From JALZUR01 sp965205365 (GTDB taxonomy: Bacteria > Bdellovibrionota > Bdellovibrionia > Bdellovibrionales > UBA1609), in NCBI GenBank assembly GCA_965205365.1, contig CBDBGT010000013.1, positions 434,001 to 498,000 on the forward strand: a stretch of 64,000 nt of DNA, written 5' to 3'. Under the pieces are notes generated by a model. The model did no database searches. It worked only from the letters and a program-made list of their open reading frames with translations, and was not told the DNA's origin. Both the position numbers and the translations under genes were made by a program. Positions 8,588 to 16,799 of the stretch are shown one piece after another. Numbering within the stretch: the first letter of the stretch is position 1; each line of letters begins with the position of its first letter.

Positions 8588-8884
8588 ATGTCAGAGAAAA
8601 GAAAACATAAACACTATAACAAAGAATTCAAAATAGAAGCTGTAAAATTAGCTGAGACAGTTGGAGTAATGAAGGCTGCTGCTGAACTAGGTGTAGCAAA
8701 AAAATCTATTCAAAACTGGATAAATGGGATCTATATGGGTGGAGCTCAATGTAAAAAGTCAAAAATGGCCGAAATGGAAGCTGAGCTTAGAAGGATTAAA
8801 AAAGAAAACAAAAACCTAAAGTTAATCAATGATGTTCTAAAAAAAAGCACTGCGATATTCTCCAAAGACCAAATTGGAGATTAG
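8588..8884 (+). CDS. IS3 OrfA, helix-turn-helix transposase subunit
   Basis: 98 residues. It starts with the HTH KEFKIEAVKLAETVGVMKAA, then AELGVAKKSIQNWI, and ends in a leucine-zipper-like coiled coil (ELRRIKKENKNLKL...VLKKSTAIFS), the normal layout of OrfA. Near the end an A8 run followed by G (8839-8847) allows a -1 shift into the OrfB frame, as in other IS3 elements, giving the OrfAB transposase. OrfA binds the ends and regulates transposition. Confidence 0.92.
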   Translation: MSEKRKHKHYNKEFKIEAVKLAETVGVMKAAAELGVAKKSIQNWINGIYMGGAQCKKSKMAEMEAELRRIKKENKNLKLINDVLKKSTAIFSKDQIGD

Positions 8885-8886
8885 AG

Positions 8887-9756
8887 ATGATTTTAAAGTT
8901 AAAAAATCAAATGAGTGTGAAGTTTTTAGCAGAGCACTTTGGGTTGTCTAGACCTTCTTTTTATAAATGGTTGAAGCTTAGGAGTAAGTCCACATCTGGT
9001 TTGAACTCTAAAACTGAAATCTGTAAAGAGATCAGATCTATTTTTAGATCTTCAAAGCAAACTTATGGATCCCCTAGAATTTACGCTGAACTCAAAACTA
9101 AAGAGGTTTTCATCAGTGAAAACACTGTGGCTAAATACATGGGTGAGATGGGCTTAAATGCAAGATTGAAGAAAAAATATAGAGTGATGACTACAGATTC
9201 AAACCACGCCCATGCCATAGCCCCCAGACTTTTTAAAACTGAAGATGAGCACTGTCTTCCAACAAAGCCAGGGACTGTTTTAGCTGGTGACATCACTTAT
9301 TTGAAGCTCTCAAAGCACAACCATGTCTACCTTGCTGTGGTTTTAGACCTGTACAACAGAGAAGTTGTGGGTTGGTCTATGAGCCTCTCGCTGGACACTA
9401 GAGTTGTTATGGATGCCCTCCACGGAGCCATTAAAAAGACGAATCCAGATGCAGAGGTGATCTTCCACTCTGACCGTGGTGTGCAGTACGCGTCTGACGC
9501 GTATAGAAAGTTTTTGAGAAACCAGAAGATCAAGCCATCAATGAGCAGAAAAGGAAATTGTTATGACAATGCTTATGTGGAGAGTTTTTTTAGTTCACTT
9601 AAGAAAGAATGGGTGTACAGACAAAATCCTGAAACTGAAGATGCTATGAAGGCCTGTGTCTTCAATTATATTGAAGCTTGGTACAATGCAAAAAGACGAC
9701 ACTCATCACTTGATTATATGAGTCCATTAGATTACAGAATTAAACAACAAAAATGA
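8887..9756 (+). CDS. IS3 OrfB, DDE integrase-core transposase
   Basis: 289 residues in the -1 frame relative to OrfA. The integrase core shows all three acidic residues in their usual blocks: AGDITYLKL (D), VIFHSDRGVQYAS (D) and GNCYDNAYVESFFSSLKKE (E). The C-terminus YIEAWYNAKRRHSSLDYMSPLDYR is the standard IS3 ending. The first codons could be used independently, but the family normally makes this part by frameshifting from OrfA. There is no disruption, so the element may be active. Confidence 0.95.
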   Translation: MILKLKNQMSVKFLAEHFGLSRPSFYKWLKLRSKSTSGLNSKTEICKEIRSIFRSSKQTYGSPRIYAELKTKEVFISENTVAKYMGEMGLNARLKKKYRVMTTDSNHAHAIAPRLFKTEDEHCLPTKPGTVLAGDITYLKLSKHNHVYLAVVLDLYNREVVGWSMSLSLDTRVVMDALHGAIKKTNPDAEVIFHSDRGVQYASDAYRKFLRNQKIKPSMSRKGNCYDNAYVESFFSSLKKEWVYRQNPETEDAMKACVFNYIEAWYNAKRRHSSLDYMSPLDYRIKQQK

Positions 9757-9836
9757 ACTTCCTAATCTGTCTACTTTTTTGGGGAAGTCCACATTGATGT
9801 AAATGAGATCAGTAGCACTGTTAATATTCTTTTCAT

Positions 9837-10164
9837 ATTATTCTCCTTTGAATTAGTAATTACCTATTTCTTCTTTTAAAATAAGAATTTCGTTTCGATG
9901 ATAGATAAAGCAAGGTCTTTGCCAAAAGTTTAAGTTACTGTAGTTATTTGCTTTGGTATCTTTTCTGGATTCTTTTTTCGTTGTCTTATGAGTTTTTATG
10001 TTTCATTTTGATAAATTTGTAGTCAATCAACTAACAAAAATAGTCATTATCTTACTCAAGTAAAAACTAAAACCTTCTGAGAATAAAATATTGTAAAAAC
10101 AAAGATACTGAAATTTAAGATCAAAGAAAAAAAGTGGCAGCCTAAGTCTAAAAAAAGATTCTGC
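9837..10164. other. intergenic region, no gene seen
   Basis: AT-rich sequence between the disrupted secreted-protein gene and the DUF4160 promoter. It must contain the minus-strand promoter of the secreted protein. I see no convincing reading frame, RNA or repeat in it. Confidence 0.5.
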
Positions 10165-10201
10165 TTGACATATACACATAAAATATGTATAGTATATGTA
10201 T
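10165..10201 (+). promoter_or_regulatory. strong sigma-70 promoter with tandem operator-like repeats
   Basis: TTGACA (10165-10170), a 17-bp spacer and TATAGT (10188-10193) form a near-consensus promoter. ATATGTAT is repeated at 10183-10190 and 10194-10201, one helical turn apart across the -10 box, an arrangement typical of ribbon-helix-helix repressor operators. Transcription would begin about 10200, a few bases before the GTG start of the next gene. Confidence 0.7.
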
Positions 10202-10205
10202 TCCT

Positions 10206-10430
10206 GTGATACTAAGATTTAGAAACTATATATTTAGAATATACCCTCTGGATCACAACCCTCCTCACATTCACATCACAGGCCCTGATGGGGAGGCAAA
10301 AATTTTAATTGAAACTGGGAAGTGCATCTTTAACAAGGGCTTTTCATATAAAACAGTGAAAAAACTAGAGATTCTAGCTAAAAAAAACTCAGATTATTTT
10401 ATGGAGGTTTGGAATGAGTATCAAGAATAA
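10206..10430 (+). CDS. DUF4160-family protein, probable toxin-antitoxin partner
   Basis: 74 residues from the GTG at 10206. The frame extends to an ATG at 10185, but that lies inside the promoter. FRIYPLDHNPPHIHITGPDG matches the conserved HNPPHxH core of DUF4160 proteins, usually found in two-gene modules suspected to be toxin-antitoxin systems. The gene overlaps the next by 17 bp, which indicates translational coupling. The predicted transcript is almost leaderless. The enzymatic activity is unknown. The His pair could bind metal or serve in catalysis, which is inference. Confidence 0.72.
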   Translation: MILRFRNYIFRIYPLDHNPPHIHITGPDGEAKILIETGKCIFNKGFSYKTVKKLEILAKKNSDYFMEVWNEYQE

Positions 10431-10695
10431 AAATAAAGATATTACTTATGGCAATGCTGACGTAGATTTCCCAGACTCACTCAACAATAGAGAGGTAAAA
10501 GTCAGAATTACAGCTATGATTGATGGCGATGTAAAATCTAAACTGCAAAGAAGAGCTAAAGAAGAAAATACCAAGTACCAGACACTTCTAAACCAAATTT
10601 TAAGACAACACCTCTTTGATGAAAAAAACCCTATAGAAAAAAGGTTAGAAAAAATAGAAGGCGAGTTGAGTCAACTAAAAGAAAAGATAGCTTAG
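10414..10695 (+). CDS. ribbon-helix-helix-type antitoxin-like protein
   Basis: 93 residues. The middle part (VKVRITAMIDGDVKSKLQRR, then KYQTLLNQILRQHL) resembles the beta strand plus two helices of BrnA/CopG-type DNA-binding antitoxins, with the typical YQTLLNQIL second helix. A charged coiled coil (KRLEKIEGELSQLKEKI) ends the protein. It starts 17 bp before the DUF4160 stop. Expected role: antitoxin and autorepressor acting at the ATATGTAT repeats at 10183-10201. DUF4160 more often pairs with DUF2442, so this partner is less usual. Confidence 0.68.
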   Translation: MSIKNKNKDITYGNADVDFPDSLNNREVKVRITAMIDGDVKSKLQRRAKEENTKYQTLLNQILRQHLFDEKNPIEKRLEKIEGELSQLKEKIA

Positions 10696-10779
10696 TTTTT
10701 ATAGATTAAACATATGGCCTGCCAATTTTTGTTTTTTTATTCTTAATTTGTATAGGGACTTCGTTAGAAGCATGAGCAT

Positions 10780-10860
10780 CTATACTCGACATTTTTCCAA
10801 GTAATAAACATTAGCACGTTTTGAATGAAGAATAGCCTTTAGATCAGTTAATTGATCCAT
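10780..10860 (-). pseudogene. cas1 N-terminal stump, type I-F CRISPR
   Basis: From the ATG at 10860 the minus strand encodes 26 residues: MDQLTDLKAILHSKRANVYY followed by LEKCRV, then TAG. This agrees closely with the N-terminus of subtype I-F Cas1, whose conserved start reads SDLKTILHSKRANLYYL. Nothing of the remaining roughly 300 residues is present, and no I-F repeats or other cas genes are visible. A 28-codon open frame (10706-10792, minus) overlapping its end has no known match. I read this as the last trace of a lost CRISPR-Cas locus. The surrounding 10696-11042 holds no other gene. Confidence 0.7.
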
Positions 10861-11042
10861 AATAATTTCTTAAAGCAATACTGTGTGTACCTTACTTGCA
10901 CAAACTTTCCTAATAACAAAATGTATTTCTAATAAAAATAAATTAATGCTAAGCAGCTTTATAAACTCTTCAAAAATTAAAATCAATTTTTTTTAATCCT
11001 AACAAGACTTAAGCACTGCAAACCCTTTTGCATGCCTACTCA

Positions 11043-13075
11043 TTACGCCCCTGTTTTTAAAAACATTTTCTTTTCATAAGGAAATATTAACACAAGGTTA
11101 TACTTTAAATTGTTAAAACCTTTAAGATATTGAGCTAACATATCCTTATAGGTTTCTAATTGAGAAAAGCCCTTTTCTAAGCCCTTAGAACTTCCTGTTT
11201 TATAATCAATAATCCAAACTTCATCATTAATTTTAGACCACAAGTCAATTTTACCAGAAATTTTAAATTCTCCATTATAATCAAAGCCCCATTCTCTTTT
11301 CCCTGTTAATAGAATTTGACTAAAAGGAATTTTTTTTTGCTTAAAAAGATACCCCACAGCTTCTAAATGTTTTTCTTCATTGTCTTTAAAAGAATTCTTA
11401 ATTTCCCTCTCTGCTTCCTTTAAATTTTGAACTCTTTCCATCATCTCATGGAAGAAAACCCCTTCTGATATGGCAAAAGAAAGTTTTAAAAAACGACTAA
11501 CATCACCTTCATAATTTTTAATTTCATCTTCATTTTTTTTTGTAGCCCCTCTTTTTTTCTTATCTAAAAACTCACTAAACCCTTCCCTTAAGAAAAACCC
11601 CTCATGGTTTTTCTCTACAACTGTGGTCTTATCAGAGGTTTTAAAAGGTTTTAATTCACTAAAAAATTCTTTTTCTTGTTTAGTTTTAGTTAAAAAATCT
11701 AGAGTTAAACTAAGCCAAGATGGAGCAGTGGATACTTTTGAAATTTTTTTTGATCCAATAAGTGACAATGTTTTTTTTGCTCTTGTCATTGCCACATAAA
11801 AAAGCCTTTTATTTTCAGTGAGCATTTGAGTTTTCTCACTTAAAATTAAGTCTTTAACGGCCATGGGAAAGATTGTTTTATTTTCATTGACAGAATAGCC
11901 CTTTAAGCTAAATAAGTTTTTTTCTAAATTAAAATAATACGAATTAGATTTAGAAAAATTTGATTTATTCATTCCTATAATATACACATGATCAAATTCA
12001 AGGCCCTTTGACCCATGAGCAGTCATAAGCAAACAGCCACTACTTGGTTTTACTTCTTCACTCTCAAACCCATAAGATCCTGATAAAATATCATCAATAA
12101 ACTCTTGTAAATTAAAATTATTTTTTTTCTCCTCTTGTTCCAATGCTGACACCAACTTTAAGACATTAGACTCCCTAGCCTTAGTAGGATCTAAGTTTTG
12201 AGAAAAATCTAAAAATCCTGATGAACCTATAAATTCTGAAAGTAAAACTGAATAAGATAGATTTTCAGACATTTTAAAAAGTTTTTTTAAATTAAGCACT
12301 CCTTTTTTTTCAGAAAAAACACCCCATAATGATTTAATCTCTTTATTTTTTATTTTCCTCATTGCAGTTTGTATCTCTAAATCAGACACCTCACACCAAA
12401 GCGACATAAGTAAAACCAGTATGTTTTCATCATTATGAGGATCTAGTAAAAAACTTAAAAAACTTAAAAGTTCAATGATTTCTAAGGAAGTTTCAAAGCC
12501 CTTTGAAAATGAAAATTTATACTCAATTCCTGCTTTTCTAAGTTCTTTACTAAAATCTAAAAGGTCTTTAGATCTCTTAGATAAAATTGCAACTGACTCC
12601 TTCTCTAAATCAATGGCTTTTAATCCTTTTATAACATATAAAAACTCATCACTAAGAGCCCCCTCTTTAAAGTGCACTACTTTAACACTGCCTTTTACGT
12701 TCTCTACGGTGGTTTTCATTTTAACAAAATCTGGAAGTATAAATTTAGTAAGTCCATTTGCAAATTCTACTACTTTAAGAACTGATCTATAATTATTGAG
12801 CATATACTCACTCTGCCCTCCAGACTCCTTTATTTTAACAAATTCTTTTAAGAAAATTTCTTTTCGAGCTCCTCTAAAAAAATAAATACTCTGAAAGGGA
12901 TCTCCAACAAAATAATTTCTAGATTTTTCAGACAATATATTAATAATTTTTTTTTGTATTGGGCTTATATCTTGATATTCATCAAAAAAACAAAAATTCC
13001 ATATTTTTTCATTAAACTTATTCTCAATTAATTTATTTAGAAGCTGTTTGAAAAGTCTAATTTGACTTGATTTAA
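11043..13075 (-). pseudogene. UvrD/RecB-like helicase-nuclease, 5'-truncated
   Basis: The longest ATG-initiated frame is 11043-12935, but homology continues upstream to about 13075, where FCFFDEYQDISPIQ gives the Walker B (DExQD) motif. Downstream come GDPFQSIYFFRGA (motif III), LMTAHGSKGLEFDHVYI (motif V), VAMTRAKKTLSLIG (motif VI) and a C-terminal PD-(D/E)XK nuclease domain (GKIDLWSKINDEVWIIDYKTG). This is the AddA/RecB-like architecture used in double-strand break processing and in some defence systems. The N-terminal ATP-binding domain with Walker A is gone, replaced by IS5-type sequence at about 13080, so helicase activity is lost. Confidence 0.85.
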
Positions 13076-13105
13076 TAAGGCAAGAACTTCAAGGAAGAGG
13101 TAAAA

Positions 13106-13315
13106 ATGTCTATTAAAAAAGGTTACGGAAGCGATTTAACAGATACTCAGTGGAAACAGCTCAAAAAATATTTACCAAAAGCAAAATCTGGAGGTCAACC
13201 AAGAGAAGTTGATCTTAGAGAAATAATGAACGCAATATTTTACATCAACAAAACAAGCTGTCCGTGGATGAAAGAAGATGCCACGCGCACCACTCTTCAA
13301 GTGGCTCAGCAATAA
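13106..13315 (+). pseudogene. IS5-family transposase, N-terminal fragment
   Basis: GYGSDLTDTQWKQLKKYLPK, then GGQPREVDLREIMNAIFYI and TSCPWMKE, are the conserved N-terminal region (DUF4096) of IS5-type transposases. The catalytic part is absent, and the frame merges with unrelated sequence after about 13290. This remnant abuts and truncates the helicase gene on its left. Confidence 0.85.
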
Positions 13316-13824
13316 ATAGCTCTGTTGCAGACACTCAGGAATCGAACTCACGTCCGAAAGGAACAACCTCTAATAATGGTCCTTTAAAGCATTCAAATGA
13401 TTTTTTTGAATATGCAATACTATCCATATTTGATTTTCACTACCTCGCTCAGCCAATTCAAAACGAAGAACTTTTAAGGAAGCTCTACATAGAAATGAAC
13501 TTATCAAGCTATCAAATATCAGAAATTTCAGGGTGGTCAAGAACAAGTATCAGCGATGCGATGAGATCACTTGAGATTGAAAAGGATGGAAGGAAAGGGC
13601 CTATGCCTCAGTATGGAATGAAAAAGGATGGGACTAAACATGTAGTCCATAAGGGAGAGGAAAAAATAATCAAGAAGATGCTAACTCTCCGCAACAAGGG
13701 TTTCTCATATATCTCTATTGCAGAGAAGCTAAACGAAGAAAATATACCTAGTAAGCTTGGTAAAAAATGGAATAAATCAACAGTCGCAGACATTATAAAA
13801 CGTGAATTAAAAAGGAAGGTGTAA
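13264..13824 (+). CDS. recombinase-associated HTH protein, N-terminus uncertain
   Basis: From about 13420 the frame encodes two DNA-binding modules. The first is NLSSYQISEISGWSRTSISD, a resolvase-type helix-turn-helix. The second is KGFSYISIAEKLNEENIPSK followed by NKSTVADIIKRELKRK, the helix-turn-helix found in large serine recombinases. The upstream part overlaps the IS5 fragment and looks like junction sequence, so the true start is not visible. It may be the C-terminal remnant of a site-specific recombinase or an accessory protein of one. A small membrane protein gene follows immediately. Confidence 0.55.
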   Translation: MDERRCHAHHSSSGSAINSSVADTQESNSRPKGTTSNNGPLKHSNDFFEYAILSIFDFHYLAQPIQNEELLRKLYIEMNLSSYQISEISGWSRTSISDAMRSLEIEKDGRKGPMPQYGMKKDGTKHVVHKGEEKIIKKMLTLRNKGFSYISIAEKLNEENIPSKLGKKWNKSTVADIIKRELKRKV

Positions 13825-13825
13825 C

Positions 13826-13993
13826 ATGCGCGCAATTATTGAAATAGCTTTGGCAGTAATTTTCTCTCTAGTACTTGGCTCAGGATCACTTAAAATAATT
13901 AATAAAAAAGTGAAGCGAGAAGCCCTTATTAAAGTTCAAAAAAGTCTCCCTTCATTAGAGTCATTTACAAGAAAAATGACTCACACAAATTAG
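13826..13993 (+). CDS. small single-span membrane protein
   Basis: 55 residues, ATG one base after the preceding stop codon, with the ribosome site AAGGAAGG inside the end of the upstream gene. The N-terminus (IIEIALAVIFSLVLGSG) is one predicted membrane segment, followed by a basic cytoplasmic tail (KIINKKVKREALIK). No family is recognised. It is presumably co-transcribed with the recombinase-like gene. Function unknown. Confidence 0.55.
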   Translation: MRAIIEIALAVIFSLVLGSGSLKIINKKVKREALIKVQKSLPSLESFTRKMTHTN

Positions 13994-14160
13994 CTTTTAA
14001 TTCTAGTCACCAATCAATGAACAAAATGAAATAACAACTTCTAAAATTAAAAAAATCATCTTGTTTTCTTTCTAAGGAGGCCAAATCTATAGCAAAAAAT
14101 GGAGTCTATTTTTTTGTGGTTATTTAACATTAAACTCAATTTAAAGAACTCTTTTTCCAT

Positions 14161-14192
14161 AAAAGTCCCCAGTCCTTTTGATCTGGAGACTT
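14161..14192 (-). terminator. intrinsic terminator of argGH
   Basis: On the minus strand GTCTCCAG (14190-14183) pairs with CTGGGGAC (14172-14165) with one G-T wobble, 10-nt loop, followed by TTTT. It lies about 50 bp past the argH stop. Confidence 0.65.
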
Positions 14193-14243
14193 GTTTTATC
14201 TATAGATCATATATCTTTTACCTAAGGTGAGTCTTGTGGGATA

Positions 14244-15518
14244 TCAAATCCCCCTTGAACTCCCAGATGTTTTATAAAGTGAAAGCATCTCTTTAAATTT
14301 CCCTTGGCAGAAACTACCAACTTTCTTTCCTTGAACTTCGTTCGCAATTTTATGATGAGCATCACGAAGTGTCACTCCGTCAATTACAAGTCTCTCCATT
14401 TCTATCGTGGCATCAATAAACCCAAGACCCAGAGATCTTTCAATATTCTCTTCTTTAAATTCGATTTCTTTAAGAAATTGATGAAAAATTTCAAGTAAAT
14501 TCAATATCTGTAAGCTATTAGTGAACATATCATCTTTAACGATTTGCAAATCTCTACTATAACCACTTGGCAAAGATGATAATTGAATTAAGAGTTTATT
14601 TGGCCACACCAACAGCTCTTTAAAATCACATCTTATAAGTTCCAAGAAATCTGGATTCAACTTATTAGGCATCATTGATGATCCTGTACAAAACGTCTTT
14701 GGTAAATCAACCCAATCAAAGTTTTGATTAGACCAAACAATTAACTCGTTGATAAAGCTAATTAAATGTAAGGACAGTTTTGAGCATATATTGGCATAAT
14801 CAATAATCTCATCTCTACTTGTTGTTGAATACAAACTATTTGTTGATGGCATCTCAAACCCCAACATATCAGCTTGGACTTTTCTATTTATACCAATACT
14901 GCTACCTACGCATGCTCCGCTTCCTAGTGGACATTCTTTCATATTTTTAATTTTAAGATAATCTATATCCTTAAGTACTTCTGACAAGGATTTCTCTCTC
15001 ATCATTAAATAATGGCCAATACTACCAAGTGCTGCTTGTTGAAAATGTGTTGTCATCGGCATTGGAACTTTATTATAAGTTTTCGCTTTTAATGACAGCT
15101 CCTCCATTATGCTTTTTGTTTGCTGCCCCAATTTCTCCAACGTATCTCCTAGATACATTTTAATAAGTGTGGCCACCTGATCATTTCTTGACCTTGCAGT
15201 ATGAATTTTCTTTCCAAAAACTCCTACACATTCACATATTTTAGACTCAACAAAAGAATGAATATCTTCATGCTCAAGAGCATAATCAGGAGCACTAGGA
15301 TATTCATCTAAGCTATATTTTAAAGATAACTCTTCAATACTTTTTATTAAGTTAGAGTATTCAGCTTTACTTAAAATCTTAGCACTATAAAGACATTCAA
15401 CATGGGCCAGTTGAAGCTTCCACTCGAATTCAATTAAGCACCAATCTTTTTTCACACCAAAAGAATAGGATTTAAAGAATTCATTCATTTTTGATTTACC
15501 ACTCCAAAGCGTTTTCAT
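14244..15518 (-). CDS. argH: argininosuccinate lyase
   Basis: Cleaves argininosuccinate to arginine and fumarate, the last step of arginine synthesis. The family signature GSSMMPNKLNPD is present, as are HTARSRNDQVATLIKMYLGD and the TTHFQQAA active-site His region. The frame is open further upstream, but the ATG at 15518 overlaps the argG stop as ATGA and gives 424 residues, somewhat shorter than the usual 450-470. Translation is therefore coupled to argG. The gene pair ends at a terminator and is bordered by mobile-element debris on both sides. Confidence 0.93.
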   Translation of the reverse strand: MKTLWSGKSKMNEFFKSYSFGVKKDWCLIEFEWKLQLAHVECLYSAKILSKAEYSNLIKSIEELSLKYSLDEYPSAPDYALEHEDIHSFVESKICECVGVFGKKIHTARSRNDQVATLIKMYLGDTLEKLGQQTKSIMEELSLKAKTYNKVPMPMTTHFQQAALGSIGHYLMMREKSLSEVLKDIDYLKIKNMKECPLGSGACVGSSIGINRKVQADMLGFEMPSTNSLYSTTSRDEIIDYANICSKLSLHLISFINELIVWSNQNFDWVDLPKTFCTGSSMMPNKLNPDFLELIRCDFKELLVWPNKLLIQLSSLPSGYSRDLQIVKDDMFTNSLQILNLLEIFHQFLKEIEFKEENIERSLGLGFIDATIEMERLVIDGVTLRDAHHKIANEVQGKKVGSFCQGKFKEMLSLYKTSGSSRGI

Positions 15519-16684
15519 AAAGAGCACCCACCATCTACACTTAACCATGATAAATTAATAAATCCGCTGGCATCAGCATGGGAAATGTCTCCTTCTTCAA
15601 AGGTACATAACTCCTCTTTAAAGAATGATTTATTAGCCAATACTTTACTTAGATGAAGAAATGGCTTTGTCTCAATAATAACTTCACCTGAAACATGCTC
15701 CATTAAGCTCCTTGTTCCAGCAATAATTGATTGATATTGAAGCGAAAAGTACTCCCCATTATATACCGTATTTGCAAAAGCTTTTGATAAATACTCATAG
15801 TGATCAAATGACTTTTTATTTAAGCTTGCTGCTACAAGTCCCTCAAACACCTTATAAAGTATTTTTGCCCCTGGAGTTATATACAAACCTCTAGACTTAA
15901 TACCAGTTTGACGATTTTCAATAATTAAATCTGCTGCCCAACTCTCGCCCATACATTGCCCGTTTAAAAAGTCTATCGCTTGAAAGAATGAATATTTCTC
16001 AGCATTAATAAATAGCTCATTATCTTGAAACTTAATATTAAAAGATTTCGCTTCAGGTCCTTGATATTTTATTTTATTAAATTCAAGAATTTCGGTAATG
16101 CTTAGTTTTTCAAATGGTTTCTCAAGTTCACTTCCTTCGATACTAATATGCCATACATTTTTATCAATACTATAATCTTTAGTTTCAGAGAAACCGAGAT
16201 TAAATCCTTTTTCTTTTAGATAAGAAATCAAACATTTTCTAGAAGTAAACTCCCAATACTTCCAAGGTGATAGAACTTCTATGCTTGATGCTAATGTCTT
16301 ATATGCATATTCAAAACGTATCTGATCATTTCCTTTACCAGTTGCACCATGAACGAGTATGTTGCAACCAATACTTCTTGCATATTCTATTTGGGCCTTT
16401 GCTATAAAGGGTCTAGTTAATGCTGTCCCTAAGAAATACTGATTTTCATATTTTGCATTTAAAAATGAGCTGTATTTAAAGATTTCAGATAAATTATCGC
16501 CACAAGAAACAACTTCACAGTCCTTTGCGCCCAATAAAAAGGCGTTTTCTTTAATTTTATCAAAATCGTCTTTTTGCCCTACATCTGCCAATACACAATA
16601 AACTTCATAACCTTGTTCTTTTAACCAAGGAATCATCACACTCGTATCTAGTCCACCTGAATACGCTAAAACACATTTTTTCAT
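15515..16684 (-). CDS. argG: argininosuccinate synthase
   Basis: Joins citrulline and aspartate using ATP to form argininosuccinate. The N-terminus VLAYSGGLDTSVMIPWLKEQ is the PP-loop ATP pyrophosphatase motif. GATGKGNDQIRFEYAYKTL is the conserved citrulline/aspartate-binding block, and 389 residues is normal for the family. A strong ribosome site (GGAGG) precedes the ATG. It overlaps argH by 4 bp. The other arginine genes are not in the window, so the pair could complete a scattered pathway or convert imported citrulline to arginine. Confidence 0.95.
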   Translation of the reverse strand: MKKCVLAYSGGLDTSVMIPWLKEQGYEVYCVLADVGQKDDFDKIKENAFLLGAKDCEVVSCGDNLSEIFKYSSFLNAKYENQYFLGTALTRPFIAKAQIEYARSIGCNILVHGATGKGNDQIRFEYAYKTLASSIEVLSPWKYWEFTSRKCLISYLKEKGFNLGFSETKDYSIDKNVWHISIEGSELEKPFEKLSITEILEFNKIKYQGPEAKSFNIKFQDNELFINAEKYSFFQAIDFLNGQCMGESWAADLIIENRQTGIKSRGLYITPGAKILYKVFEGLVAASLNKKSFDHYEYLSKAFANTVYNGEYFSLQYQSIIAGTRSLMEHVSGEVIIETKPFLHLSKVLANKSFFKEELCTFEEGDISHADASGFINLSWLSVDGGCSL

Positions 16685-16736
16685 AAGTCCTCCACTTGAA
16701 AATCTATGAATGAAAACTACATCTACTTTTATCTGT

Positions 16737-16792
16737 AAGCAATACCATTATTAATGGTATTACTTTACAATACTTCCAAGAACAGGTATTAA
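16737..16792. promoter_or_regulatory. divergent argG / XRE promoter region with perfect 21-bp palindrome
   Basis: AATACCATTA-T-TAATGGTATT (16741-16761) is a perfect inverted repeat. On the plus strand TTTACA (16764-16769), a 17-bp spacer and TATTAA (16787-16792) form a promoter for the XRE gene. On the minus strand a weaker TTGCTT (16742-16737) overlaps the palindrome edge as a possible argG -35. A second short palindrome, GTATTAATAC (16786-16795), overlaps the XRE -10. One bound dimer at the large palindrome could control both directions. Confidence 0.65.
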
Positions 16793-16799
16793 TACTAAT

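Larger units (their letters stand above)
8514..9791 (+). mobile_element. IS3-family element (IS150-like)
   Basis: The ends are imperfect inverted repeats starting TGGACTTCCCCAAA, with shared AGTAGACAGATTAGGAAGTT further in. The flanking CAT at 8511-8513 and 9792-9794 is a 3-bp target duplication, as expected for this family. Two overlapping-type frames (orfA, orfB) fill it. Confidence 0.92.
8129..9836 (-). pseudogene. secreted protein gene split inside its signal peptide by an IS3 element
   Basis: Joining 9836-9792 to 8513-8129 across the IS3 element, after removing one copy of the CAT target duplication, restores one frame. It begins MKRILTVLLISFTSM and continues STFAATLICAPKPYTNN, a typical Sec signal peptide with cleavage after the FAA region. 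A strong ribosome site (AAGGAG, eight bases before the ATG) precedes 9836. The mature part, about 120 residues rich in Gly with several Cys, matches no family I know. The remaining open frame at 8129-8512 could start at its own ATG but would have no complete signal sequence. Confidence 0.8.

Noticed and set aside
10185..10205. ATG at 10185 as start of the DUF4160 gene
   Set aside because: It lies within the -10 region of a near-consensus promoter and upstream of the predicted transcription start. The in-frame GTG at 10206 fits.
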